Shown one piece after another: positions 7,314 to 15,400 of a stretch of DNA of 36,536 nucleotides. The stretch is from DASUNQ01 sp044866775. Lineage in GTDB: Bacteria; Acidobacteriota; Thermoanaerobaculia; Multivoradales; UBA5704. How positions within the stretch are numbered: the stretch's first letter is position 1; each line of letters starts with the position of its first letter. A model generated the notes under the pieces. It was not told where the DNA came from and made no database searches. It worked only from the letters and a program-made list of their open reading frames with translations. The stretch covers positions 1-36,536 of the forward strand of contig JBIOUG010000042.1 in NCBI GenBank assembly GCA_044866775.1, written 5' to 3'. The position numbers and the translations under genes are program-made.

Positions 7314-7451
7314 CTACGGCCGTGCCTTGGTCGGGATCGGCGGGATCGGCTTCGGCTCCCTCGGCTGCGGCTTGGGTGGATCGCCCTTCTCGCCCTTGAG
7401 CTCCCAGAGGATGCCCTCGATCTGCAGCGGAACGTCACCAAGCGGTCCGTC
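7314..7451 (-). pseudogene. possible C-terminal remnant of a hypothetical protein
   Basis: The minus strand reads about 45 residues, GDVPLQIEGILWELKGEKGD followed by a Pro-rich tail (PKPQPREPKPIPPIP), to a TAG at 7314-7316. A stop (TGA) lies just upstream in the same frame, and there is no start or SD. The composition looks like a genuine protein end. I read it as the surviving tail of a decayed gene; chance coding in GC-rich DNA is possible. Confidence 0.2.
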
Positions 7452-7475
7452 TCATCTGTGACTGGTCACCTACCT

Positions 7476-8600
7476 GTGCTTGGGCGCCACGAACTCACTT
7501 CGTTCGCTGCCGTCGAGCACGCCGCGATCCAGGCGGCTGTCGGTTGGGCATCGCGCCATGGCGTGCCCGCTCGAGCCTTTCGCGACGCAGTCACCGCAGT
7601 AACGGCCGAGCCGCTCGAGCTAATCGTCGTGCGCTGGCTGGGTCGAGCCCGCCGTGGGCGCCAGGGGGCGGTTCGTCAACTGCAGGCGATGCCGCGGTCA
7701 GGGTGAGACGCGCTGCCCTTGTCGGGACGGGCTCGTCGCGTGCCCGACCTGCGCCGGCAAGGGGAGGTGCGAGCACTGGCTGGAAGTGGCCGAGGAGCCG
7801 ATCTCTCGCGAGGCGTTCGCCGGCGAGGCTCGGCTGCGGCAGGGAACGCGGCCGGTCAGCACGGAAGAGGTCGATCCCGACGGCGTCGCGCCGGGATTCA
7901 TCGGCGAGCTCCTCGCGAGCGCGTCGTTCGAGGCGCTCTCGATCACCCGGCTTCGCCGTCGCCGAGGGCATCGGCAAGTCGCGGAGGGGAGTGGTCGCGG
8001 CATGCGCTGCGACGGTGATCATCCTTTCCCGGCAGCCCGACCTCGCGCACGCGGAGGAGCTCATCCGACTGGGTCGCATGGATGCCGCCGCGAGCGAGCT
8101 CGAGGCCCTCCTCGATGATCGCGAAAGCGGCGCAGCGGCAGCTGCGGCGCTCGATGGAATGGTCCTCGACGAGCTGCGCACGCGCCCGCCCGTGGAGGTG
8201 TGGACCGTCGCATCCGGCGGGCGTCTCCGGACTCGACGAGGGGAGCTGCTGGCGCTCCAGCTCGCCGAGCGGAAGACGCGCGCGGCCGTCGAGTCGCAGG
8301 TGACCGCCGGCCAGTTCGGGGCCGCTGCGAGGGGCTCTCCAGGAGGTCGGAGCCGTCATCCCGGCTCCTCTGCACACCGAGCTCGCGGCGCTCGTCGATT
8401 CCTCCGAAGCCTCCAGCCTGTGGCTTGTCATCCATGAGACGAAGGCTGACCTGGCGGCGCGTCTGGCCGCCTGCGACGCCATCGCGGGGCTGGGCGGCGT
8501 GTCGGTCGCGCTTGCCGAAGGGCCGCCAGTCACCGAGCCCGAGATCACCCGTGCCTGCGAGGCCGCGCGGAAGGAGGCCGGCCGCTCGCCTGTGTTATAA
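7476..8600 (+). pseudogene. frameshifted DnaJ-type zinc-finger protein gene
   Basis: Continuous protein-like sequence runs through three frames. Segment 1 is about 7476-7660 (AAIQAAVGWASRHGVPARAF). Segment 2 is about 7660-7950 and has a DnaJ-like Cys pattern (CRRCRGQG, CPC, CPTCAGKG). Segment 3 is about 7955-8325 (LAHAEELIRLGRMDAAASEL). Segment 4 is about 8330-8600 (ALQEVGAVIPAPLHTELAAL), ending in TAA. Each change is repaired by removing one base from a G or C run: ggggg near 7668, ccc near 7956, gggg near 8319 or 8331. After repair the product is about 373 residues if it starts at GTG 7476, a start that lacks an SD. The zinc-finger class is clear; the overall function is not. Either a pseudogene or sequence error. 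Confidence 0.6.
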
Positions 8601-8601
8601 T
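8593..8601 (+). promoter_or_regulatory. extended -10 promoter for the hydrolase-protease operon
   Basis: TGTTATAAT gives a perfect extended -10 (TGN plus TATAAT). No good -35 is visible, as usual for extended -10 promoters. It overlaps the stop of the upstream broken gene and would start transcription near 8608, leaving a leader of about 120 nt before the ATG at 8727. Confidence 0.6.
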
Positions 8602-8726
8602 GCAGATACCTAAAGTATGAGATTTCTTTGTCGGGCCGTGCCGCGCAGCTCCTGAGGCGGCGGCGCGAAATCCTGGCGTTTCGTCCGTCTCAAGATGAGA
8701 GAAGCCCCATTGGGGAGAAATGAGCC

Positions 8727-9893
8727 ATGCGGTGGCGCCGCCTAGTCCTGCCTGTGGCCCTGCTCGCCGTTACGAGCCATGGGCTCTCGGCATGCTCGGG
8801 CCTTCACGTCCTGCGGATCGACTGCCCCGGGCAGGGGAGCTGCTCACCGCCGGGGCTCAAAACGTCGATTGGCCGCAGCGCGCGGACGGCCGTCCTGCTG
8901 GTTCACGGCATGGGTGTCCAGACACGAGGCTATGGGGATGCGCTGCGCGAGCAACTCGAGAGGCGGCTCGGTCTGCGCGCCGCCGGGAAGCCGGACGAGA
9001 AGCCGATCCGGAAGCCGGGGTCGCCGTTCGACTACGGCCTCTTGGAGGTCCGCGGCTATGTTACTCCGGACGATCGTCAGGTCCAGGTCTACGAGCTGAC
9101 CTGGTCGCCGACGACGACCTGGGCGAAGCAGAAGTACCTCGGGTTCGACTCGGCGGCGCTCCTCGAGCGGGAGCGCGTGCCATGGAACCGGGCACTCAAG
9201 CGGGAGTTCGTCAACGATCGGCTCTCCGATCCGCTGCTGTATCTCGGGGCCTACGGCCCGACGATGCAGTACCCCGTAGAGCAGGCGATCTGCTGGACGA
9301 TCAAGGGGAGCCTGGCGGACGCGGAATGCTCTCTCGGCGGGGAGGAGGCGATCCCGCCGCCGCACGATCTCGAGGTGGACATCGTCACCTTCAGCCTCGG
9401 CAGCCGGATCGTGTTCGACACGCTCGTCCGGCTGGCCGAGCAGACGCGCGGGAGCGAGAACGCCGAGGCGCTCCGCCGCTTCGTCCTCGACGTCGGCGGC
9501 GTGTTCATGCTGGCCAACCAGCTCCCGCTCCTCGAGCTGGGGGCGCTGGAGGGACCAGAGGGCGAGGAGACCGAGTCGGAGGCCGCGCCAGGCGGGCTGG
9601 CTGGCTTCCTCGACCTCCGCGCAGTCGCGGCCGAGGGCGGCGAGGAGGAGAAGGGGGAAGAGCCGCTGCCGCTCTGGATCGTCGCCTTCAGCGACCCCAA
9701 CGACCTGCTCAGCTACGTCATCCCTGAGGCGTTCGCCGCGGCGCATCCGGAGGCACGGTACGGCAACGTCGTTGTCAGCGTGGCGACCAGTGCGCTGCTC
9801 GGACGACTCGCGTGGCCGACGACGGCGCATACTGGGCACGCGGACTCGGAGAAGGTCCTGGAGCTGCTGATCGAGGGCAGGCCGCAGCCATGA
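8727..9893 (+). CDS. alpha/beta-hydrolase-like lipoprotein
   Basis: A 388-residue protein with a lipoprotein signal (hydrophobic residues 5-20, lipobox L-S-A-C, Cys23), so probably membrane-anchored outside the cytoplasm. Hydrolase features are the oxyanion-type strand and turn VLLVHGMGVQTRGYG (about residues 56-70) and a nucleophile-elbow candidate TFSLGSRIVFD with Ser223. The elbow is F-S-L-G-S rather than G-X-S-X-G. Possible acid and His are in FSDPNDLLSY and TAHTGHAD. An acidic loop (GPEGEETESE, EGGEEEKGEE) interrupts the C-terminal half. The substrate is unknown; lipase/esterase-type activity is inferred. GGGGAGAA precedes ATG 8727. The stop overlaps the subtilase start as ATGA, indicating coupling. 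Confidence 0.75.
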   Translation: MRWRRLVLPVALLAVTSHGLSACSGLHVLRIDCPGQGSCSPPGLKTSIGRSARTAVLLVHGMGVQTRGYGDALREQLERRLGLRAAGKPDEKPIRKPGSPFDYGLLEVRGYVTPDDRQVQVYELTWSPTTTWAKQKYLGFDSAALLERERVPWNRALKREFVNDRLSDPLLYLGAYGPTMQYPVEQAICWTIKGSLADAECSLGGEEAIPPPHDLEVDIVTFSLGSRIVFDTLVRLAEQTRGSENAEALRRFVLDVGGVFMLANQLPLLELGALEGPEGEETESEAAPGGLAGFLDLRAVAAEGGEEEKGEEPLPLWIVAFSDPNDLLSYVIPEAFAAAHPEARYGNVVVSVATSALLGRLAWPTTAHTGHADSEKVLELLIEGRPQP

Positions 9894-12800
9894 GCGGAGT
9901 GCGGTCACGAGCTGGTGCGCGGCGCCGGGCCTTCGAGCATTGGCCGCTCCTGGCGGCGCTCGGCCTCGGCGCGCTCCTCGCGGCGCTCCCGGCGGCCGCC
10001 ACGCAATCCCGGGCCTTCAGCGCGATCGCCACCGGCACCTTCGACGAGGCGACCTGGCTCTTCGCGGCTGACGCCTCGAACGGCATGGTCTCACTGGCCC
10101 GGGTCGTGCCCCAGGGCGCCGGCCCGGTCACCGGGCTGCGGCCCTACCTGCGCCTCGGCAAACCCACCGCCCTCGCGTTTCGCGACGGGTGGCTCTACGC
10201 CTGCGACGCGGAGCCGGCGAGCCTCGTCGCCATCGAGGTGCGAAGCGGCGGCAAGCGGCGCCTGCTGGTGCGCGGCGCGCCGTTGCACCGCCCCGTCGCG
10301 ATGGCAATCTCTCCCGAAGGACGGATCGCGATCGCCGAGCCGGAGCTGCGGGCGATCGTCTGGGCCGACGGCGACGGCAAGGTCGCGCCGGTCGTACAGA
10401 GCCTTCCCGAGGGCATCGTGCCGGAGCAGTTGGCGTTCGCCGCCGGGCAGTTGCTCGTCCTCGACGCCGGCACACGAGCGGTCTTCCAAGTGCCGTACGC
10501 GCCGGAGTCCGCCGGTGCATCGCGGCTCGCGCTCGACCCGGCGCCGGGGCGGCTCGACGCGATCGTGGTCGACGCCGAGGTCCTCTACCTCACCGGCGCC
10601 GGCCGCCTCGCCGTCGCCGCCAAAGCGGAGATGGGCCTGACAGCGGCAGGCTCGACGCCGCTGGCGGGAGAGGGCGTGCGGATGACGACCTCGAGCCACA
10701 GCCTGTTCTTCACCGGCCCGGGCTCGGGTGAGGTGCTCCAGGCGCCGCGGCCCATTCCGGTGGCGATCCGGCTCGACGTGGACCGCGAGGTTGCCAATCG
10801 CGCTCTCGCGCAGATCTACGACTACGCGCTGCAGCGGAACTTGGTCGACTTGCGCAAGGTCGAGGTTCGTTCTCCGATTGCCCTGAGCGATGTCCTCGTG
10901 CAGGTGCGCGTGCTCGTCGGGTCTCCCGGTTGGGATCCATTCGCGCCTTCGCCGGCCTTCGCCGTGCCGGACGGCGCGGACGCGAGGGAGGCGCGGGAGA
11001 ACGCGGCGGCGCTGCGCGGCGTGCTCTGCAAGCTCAATTCGTCGTCGCTCTGCCGCCAGCTCGAGAGACGCGACCCGCTCGGCCTCCAGTTGCCCGAGGG
11101 CTCTCATCTGGTCGTTCCCGCGCTCGAGATCCGTAGCGTCGTCCGGCGCTCCCTGCGGGAGCTGTCCGGAGCGACGGCGGTCGAGCTGCTGCCTGACCTC
11201 GTCTTCGATCCCGTGCTCCGCGCCAGGGTCGGCAGCCCAGCGTACCTATCGTGGATCAACCGCGGCGCGAAAAGCGCCGACATGCTGGCGATGCGGGAGG
11301 GGAGAGTCTTCCTCCCCGCCGAGGCGTGGGTGGTCACGGTGGTGGTGCTCGCGTCCGACCTGGACGGAGAGAGCCCGCTGCGGAGCCAGCTCCGCTCGCT
11401 CTCGCCGCAGATCTTCGTCCTCTCCAAGGAGACGTTCGCTCGCGGCGAGTCGTCGTCGGCGTTCATGCCCGGGGACGGCGAGGAAGCCGGCGCCCGCGGG
11501 TGCGCCGAGCTGCGCGCCGAGCGCGAGAAGCTGTTCGCGGCGATCCACTACCCGGGGCCCGGCGGTCCGCCGGCGGAGCTCAGCTCGCCCATCGGCATCC
11601 TCGAGTACGACGATCGCACGGATCGGGGACACGTCGCCTTCACGGGTGAAGGAAACCGATCCGCCTGGGTGAGACTGAATGCCGAGGTGCTCGAGGACGA
11701 TCCGGCCCCTGAGCCCTTCCTCCAGAGCGAGGCGACGGATGTCCGCGTGCTCGAGGCGGCGGTCGACCGCAAGGCGTGGCACGGCAGCCACGTCGCCGGG
11801 ATCGTCGGCGGACGGGACGCCTGCGGCGGCGGTCTGCTGCCGAAGGCGCGTCTGTTCAGGATCCAGCCGGGAAGCGCAGAGGACGTGGGAAACGGCTTCC
11901 TCGAGGCCGACAAGGCCCGGGTCCGAGTGATCAACGTGAGTCAGAAGTTCCCCAAGGAGGGCCGGTGGGGCGACGTGCTGGGCATCATCCGGAACAGCCC
12001 TCCGATCCTTTTCATCGCGGCGGCCGGCGAGCCCGACGTCGAGAACACGGAGGCCCGGCTGGAGGACGAGACGACGGCGCCCTACCCCGTCGCCTGGGCC
12101 GGCATGCGCGAGGCTCCGGCGAACCTTCTAGTGGTCACGGCGAGCGACTGGAGCAACGACGTCCTGCCCGCGACACTCGCGGACGGGACGAGGGGACCCT
12201 ACCGCGGGCAGGCCTTCATCGACCTCGCCGCGCCGGGTCTCGAGGTCTACAGCTCCACGACGCGGAACGAGTTCGAGCCGAAGACGGGGACGTCGCAGGC
12301 CGCGCCCCAGGTCACGGCGGCGGCCGCCCAACTCTTCGAAAGCGCCTGCGGCGAGCCGCCGTTCGTCCGCGCCCGGTTGATCGCGACGGCCGAGTGGCTG
12401 CCCAGCCTCCAAGGCGAGGTCTGGGGCGGGCTCCTGGACTACGGCGCCGCGGTGTTCCAGCCCCAGGCCGACACGTTCACCATCCACTCCCTTCCCGACG
12501 TCTTCAGCATGACGATGTTCGACGATCAGGTCATCGGGCTGCCGCCAGGAACGCAGGGGTACTCGCGCAGCGGAGGCCCCGCGCTGGTGCGCAAGATCCC
12601 ATTCCGCAACATCGTCTCGCTCCGACAGGTCGCGGAGCCCGATGCCGCCAACGGCGCCCGCTTCCGCGTCGTCTACCTCGAGAACGACAGCCGCCGCCTG
12701 CACGTGATCCTCGACACCACCCTGCAACCCAAGGGGAACCTCACCTGCACGGCCAAGCGCTGGGACCCGGATTCCTCGCGCTTCGTCGCGATCGACCCGA

Positions 12801-12901
12801 ACAAAGACCCCTGCCGGGGAGGGTCGAGGGAAGCGCTGAGCCTCGAGCAGATCAAGACCTTCTTTCGCCGCTGCGGCGCCTTCGCGGGGGTGAAGTTCTG
12901 A
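9890..12901 (+). CDS. exported subtilase (S8) with N-terminal beta-propeller-like region
   Basis: A 1003-residue serine protease. Residues about 17-37 form a signal or anchor segment (WPLLAALGLGALLAALPAAA). Residues about 40-280 have short repeats resembling NHL/SMP-30 propeller blades (PYLRLGKPTALAFRDGWLYA, LHRPVAMAISPEGRIAIAEP). The S8 domain spans about 565-830: Asp574/575 (GILEYDDRTD), His631 (WHGSHVAGIVGG) and Ser802 (KTGTSQAAPQVTAAAA). The oxyanion-hole position, normally AAGN, reads FIAAAGEPD, placing Glu714 where Asn is expected. The last 170 or so residues match nothing I know. The ATG at 9890 overlaps the hydrolase stop; a frame extending to 9812 lies inside the hydrolase. The stop overlaps the start of the trypsin-like gene. 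Confidence 0.85.
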   Translation: MSGVRSRAGARRRAFEHWPLLAALGLGALLAALPAAATQSRAFSAIATGTFDEATWLFAADASNGMVSLARVVPQGAGPVTGLRPYLRLGKPTALAFRDGWLYACDAEPASLVAIEVRSGGKRRLLVRGAPLHRPVAMAISPEGRIAIAEPELRAIVWADGDGKVAPVVQSLPEGIVPEQLAFAAGQLLVLDAGTRAVFQVPYAPESAGASRLALDPAPGRLDAIVVDAEVLYLTGAGRLAVAAKAEMGLTAAGSTPLAGEGVRMTTSSHSLFFTGPGSGEVLQAPRPIPVAIRLDVDREVANRALAQIYDYALQRNLVDLRKVEVRSPIALSDVLVQVRVLVGSPGWDPFAPSPAFAVPDGADAREARENAAALRGVLCKLNSSSLCRQLERRDPLGLQLPEGSHLVVPALEIRSVVRRSLRELSGATAVELLPDLVFDPVLRARVGSPAYLSWINRGAKSADMLAMREGRVFLPAEAWVVTVVVLASDLDGESPLRSQLRSLSPQIFVLSKETFARGESSSAFMPGDGEEAGARGCAELRAEREKLFAAIHYPGPGGPPAELSSPIGILEYDDRTDRGHVAFTGEGNRSAWVRLNAEVLEDDPAPEPFLQSEATDVRVLEAAVDRKAWHGSHVAGIVGGRDACGGGLLPKARLFRIQPGSAEDVGNGFLEADKARVRVINVSQKFPKEGRWGDVLGIIRNSPPILFIAAAGEPDVENTEARLEDETTAPYPVAWAGMREAPANLLVVTASDWSNDVLPATLADGTRGPYRGQAFIDLAAPGLEVYSSTTRNEFEPKTGTSQAAPQVTAAAAQLFESACGEPPFVRARLIATAEWLPSLQGEVWGGLLDYGAAVFQPQADTFTIHSLPDVFSMTMFDDQVIGLPPGTQGYSRSGGPALVRKIPFRNIVSLRQVAEPDAANGARFRVVYLENDSRRLHVILDTTLQPKGNLTCTAKRWDPDSSRFVAIDPNKDPCRGGSREALSLEQIKTFFRRCGAFAGVKF

Positions 12902-14136
12902 GACGTGCCCTCCTGTCGCTCTGCCTGGTGGGGGTCGCGGTCAACCCCCTGCGGGCGCAGGAGGATCCCGAGGATCTGCTCGAGCTCGAGCGCAGCGCGG
13001 TCCTCGATGCCGCCGGCGAGGCGATCGACCTATCGCCGGGTGAGGGCCGGCCCGACAGGCGGTACCGTCTCTACCCGCTCGGCCCGGGCATCGGGCAGGT
13101 GTTCACGCAGCCCATCGCGCAGTTCAGCGACGCGGTCAGCCTGCGGTTCCACTTCGTGCTCGAGGGCGTGCCGCCGGGCGAGCCGGCGTGGGGGGTGCAG
13201 ATCCTGGACGCCGGGCGGAACGTCGCTTGGACCGGGTGGGGAAGCGGTCTCGCCAAGTGGGACTTCTGGAGCGGCGAGGTCCCCGGCTCGCGCGCTACGG
13301 TCGAGGTGTACGTGACACGGCCCGACCTGCCGCTGCGCCTGACCATCGATCGGGTGGCGGTAAGGAAGACCTTCACCGCGGAGCTGACCCCGACCGGACC
13401 GAATGACCTCAGCTTCCTCCGCGTCCAGTCCCGGGATCTCGTCGACCTCGGGAGAGGCGTCGCCCGCCTGCTCTTCGCCTCCAATCGAGGGCGGCTCCTG
13501 TACTGCACGGCGTTCCTCGTCACGCCGGACCTGCTGCTCACGAACCAGCACTGCATCGCCAACCAGCGCGAGGCAGACTCGGCCGAGATCGACTTCGACT
13601 ACGACCGCGACGGCGCGCCATTCCAGCGGCTCCTGGGCGTGACCCTCCTGCTCTCGAGCTGCGAGCTGGATTACGCCCTCGTGCGGCTGCCGGAGCGGCT
13701 CGAGCGGACGCCGCTGCGCCTCGCGGCGGCGTTGCCGGCCGCCGGGGTGAACGGCGCGAACGGAGCGGGCGACGCGGCGCCTCCTCTCGTCGTCATCCAG
13801 CACCCCGGCGGCGAGCCGAAGCAAATCTCGATCAAGGACTGCGCGCTGTCGGAGCGCGACGTCGCCGGCCGGGCGACGTGCCCGCAATCGCTGCCGGCCT
13901 CCGACTTCGGACACGGCTGCGACACCAAGAAGGGGAGCTCGGGAGCGCCGGTGATCGACCCCGGGAGCGGCCAGGTTGTGGGCCTCCACCACCTCGGTCA
14001 TTCGCCGAAGCGCGTGTTCAAGCTCAACCAGGGCGTGAAGATCGTCGACATCCTGGCCGACATCCGCTCGCGCAACCCGGCGCTGGCCGAGGAGATCGAC
14101 GGTCAGTCTGCGCTGAACGACGCCGGGCCGCGCTAG
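12898..14136 (+). CDS. exported trypsin-like serine protease, apparent CTG start
   Basis: A 412-residue protein with a signal peptide (RRALLSLCLVGVAVNPLRA, then QEDPEDLLELE). Residues about 50-165 form a beta-sandwich-like domain. A trypsin/V8-like domain follows with His218 (LLTNQHCIAN), Asp258 (CELDYALVRL) and Ser348 (DTKKGSSGAPVID), and PLVVIQHPGG and QVVGLHHLGH as flanking strands. No ATG or TTG precedes the signal peptide. The only start that keeps it whole is CTG 12898, which overlaps the subtilase stop as CTGA with GGGGGTGA just upstream. A GTG inside the hydrophobic core would destroy the signal. Family and catalytic residues are clear; the CTG start is inferred from context. Confidence 0.85.
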   Translation: MRRALLSLCLVGVAVNPLRAQEDPEDLLELERSAVLDAAGEAIDLSPGEGRPDRRYRLYPLGPGIGQVFTQPIAQFSDAVSLRFHFVLEGVPPGEPAWGVQILDAGRNVAWTGWGSGLAKWDFWSGEVPGSRATVEVYVTRPDLPLRLTIDRVAVRKTFTAELTPTGPNDLSFLRVQSRDLVDLGRGVARLLFASNRGRLLYCTAFLVTPDLLLTNQHCIANQREADSAEIDFDYDRDGAPFQRLLGVTLLLSSCELDYALVRLPERLERTPLRLAAALPAAGVNGANGAGDAAPPLVVIQHPGGEPKQISIKDCALSERDVAGRATCPQSLPASDFGHGCDTKKGSSGAPVIDPGSGQVVGLHHLGHSPKRVFKLNQGVKIVDILADIRSRNPALAEEIDGQSALNDAGPR

Positions 14137-14141
14137 GAGGG

Positions 14142-14155
14142 CCGCACTCGTGCGG
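14142..14155 (+). terminator. short hairpin after the protease operon
   Basis: CCGCAC-TC-GTGCGG lies 5 bp after the stop at 14136. A second GC hairpin (GCGGGC 14249-14254 with GCCCGC 14262-14267) follows downstream. Neither has a T-tract, so they are weak candidates for ending the operon transcript. Confidence 0.3.
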
Positions 14156-14383
14156 GTGGCTGGTGGCGCCGGAGGTGAGGGCGTGAGCGGGTTCTCGCGA
14201 GTACCCGGGCCTTGAGCGGGCGCCCCGGCCGGTCCCCACCTCTCCGGGCGGGCTCACGCGGGCCCGCGAAACTACCCTGATTGACGGTGCCGGCGGTGCG
14301 CCGCTCTGCCACAGTGCCGGTGGCGGCACGCGGCGAGCTGCGATCGGGTCGTGCTCTCCGGGCCGCGGAAGGGGAGCGCGGTC

Positions 14384-15400
14384 ATGTCCAGTCCCACCAA
14401 GACCATCGTCATCGGCACTTCGCTCACTGCGGCCAGCGACGACGTCGTGCGCGCCGCGGTCGCCACCGCCAGGGCCACCGGCGCGCGGCCATGGCTGGTC
14501 CACGCCTACACCTTGCCGGTCTTCCCATCGGAGATGGGCGTGGTCGATACGGCGTGGATCGCCGAGCAGGCGCAGGAGCTGCGGCGGCAGGCCCTCGACC
14601 AGGCGGTGCGCACGGGGCTGGCGGCGCTGCCGGGCTACGGCTTCGTTCAGGTCCGTGTCGAGCCGGGCCCGCCGCACCAGGAGATCGTGCGCCTGGCCCG
14701 CGAGGCGCGGGCCGATCTCATCGTCGTCGGGGCGGCCGAGGGTGGGTCGCGCTTGCGGATGCTCGGCTCGACCGCCGACCGGGTGGTGCGCAAGGCGCGC
14801 TGCCCGGTGCTCGTCGTGCGGCCGGCGGTCGCCTTCCCGCCGCGGACGGTGGAGATCCCGGTCGACCTCTCGCGGGTGGCGGCGAACGGCCTCCGCCGCG
14901 GGCTGGAGTTCCTCGCCGAGCTCGGCGTGCCGCTCGGCGCAACCGAGGTGCTCTTCGTCCTCAACCCGCTCGAGATGGCGGGGTCGGTCCACTTCACGCG
15001 CGAGCAGGTCGAGCGCTTCGCGGCCGGCGAGCTGCGCCGCTTCCTCGCCGTCAACGTCCGTGCCGGTGCGCGCCCCGCCGCGGCGGCGGTCCGCAGCGGC
15101 TTCGCGCGGCAGGAGATCGTCGCCGTGCTCGCGGAGCGGCAGGTCGACCTCGCGATCCTCGGCACGCACGGGCGGAGCGGCTTCGACCGCCTGGTCCTCG
15201 GCAGCGTCGCCGCCGGCGTGCTGCACGAGGCCGGCTGCAACGTGCTCGTGGTGCCGCCCGGCGAGGCCGCGGAGGCGGCCGCGGCGGAGCCCGAGGACGC
15301 GGATGGGGAGCGCGTGGGCGCTCGCGCCGGCGCCTCAGTCGTGCCGCAGCGCGCGCATGGGCTCGATGCGGGACGCGCGGCTGGCCGGGATGGCGCCTGA
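14384..15400 (+). CDS. tandem universal stress protein (two UspA domains)
   Basis: A 338-residue cytosolic protein with two UspA domains in tandem. Domain 1 (about 5-145) starts TKTIVIGTSLTAASD and ends ADLIVVGAAEGGSRLRMLGS then CPVLVVRP. Domain 2 (about 155-290) has the classic ATP-binding loop GTHGRSGFDRLVLGSVA and the closing CNVLVVPP. The first loop is less canonical. Tandem Usp proteins bind ATP or other nucleotides and support stress survival; specifics are unknown. AAGGGGAG stands 8 nt before ATG 14384. After the second domain, about 45 low-complexity Ala/Gly/Arg residues follow, and the last 66 bp overlap the end of the convergent ADOP gene. Confidence 0.9.
   Translation: MSSPTKTIVIGTSLTAASDDVVRAAVATARATGARPWLVHAYTLPVFPSEMGVVDTAWIAEQAQELRRQALDQAVRTGLAALPGYGFVQVRVEPGPPHQEIVRLAREARADLIVVGAAEGGSRLRMLGSTADRVVRKARCPVLVVRPAVAFPPRTVEIPVDLSRVAANGLRRGLEFLAELGVPLGATEVLFVLNPLEMAGSVHFTREQVERFAAGELRRFLAVNVRAGARPAAAAVRSGFARQEIVAVLAERQVDLAILGTHGRSGFDRLVLGSVAAGVLHEAGCNVLVVPPGEAAEAAAAEPEDADGERVGARAGASVVPQRAHGLDAGRAAGRDGA

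Noticed and set aside
11776..12897. Long 5' extension of the trypsin-like gene frame back to 11776
   Set aside because: The extension is Arg/Gly-rich shadow of the subtilase; the protein-like sequence begins with the signal peptide at 12898.
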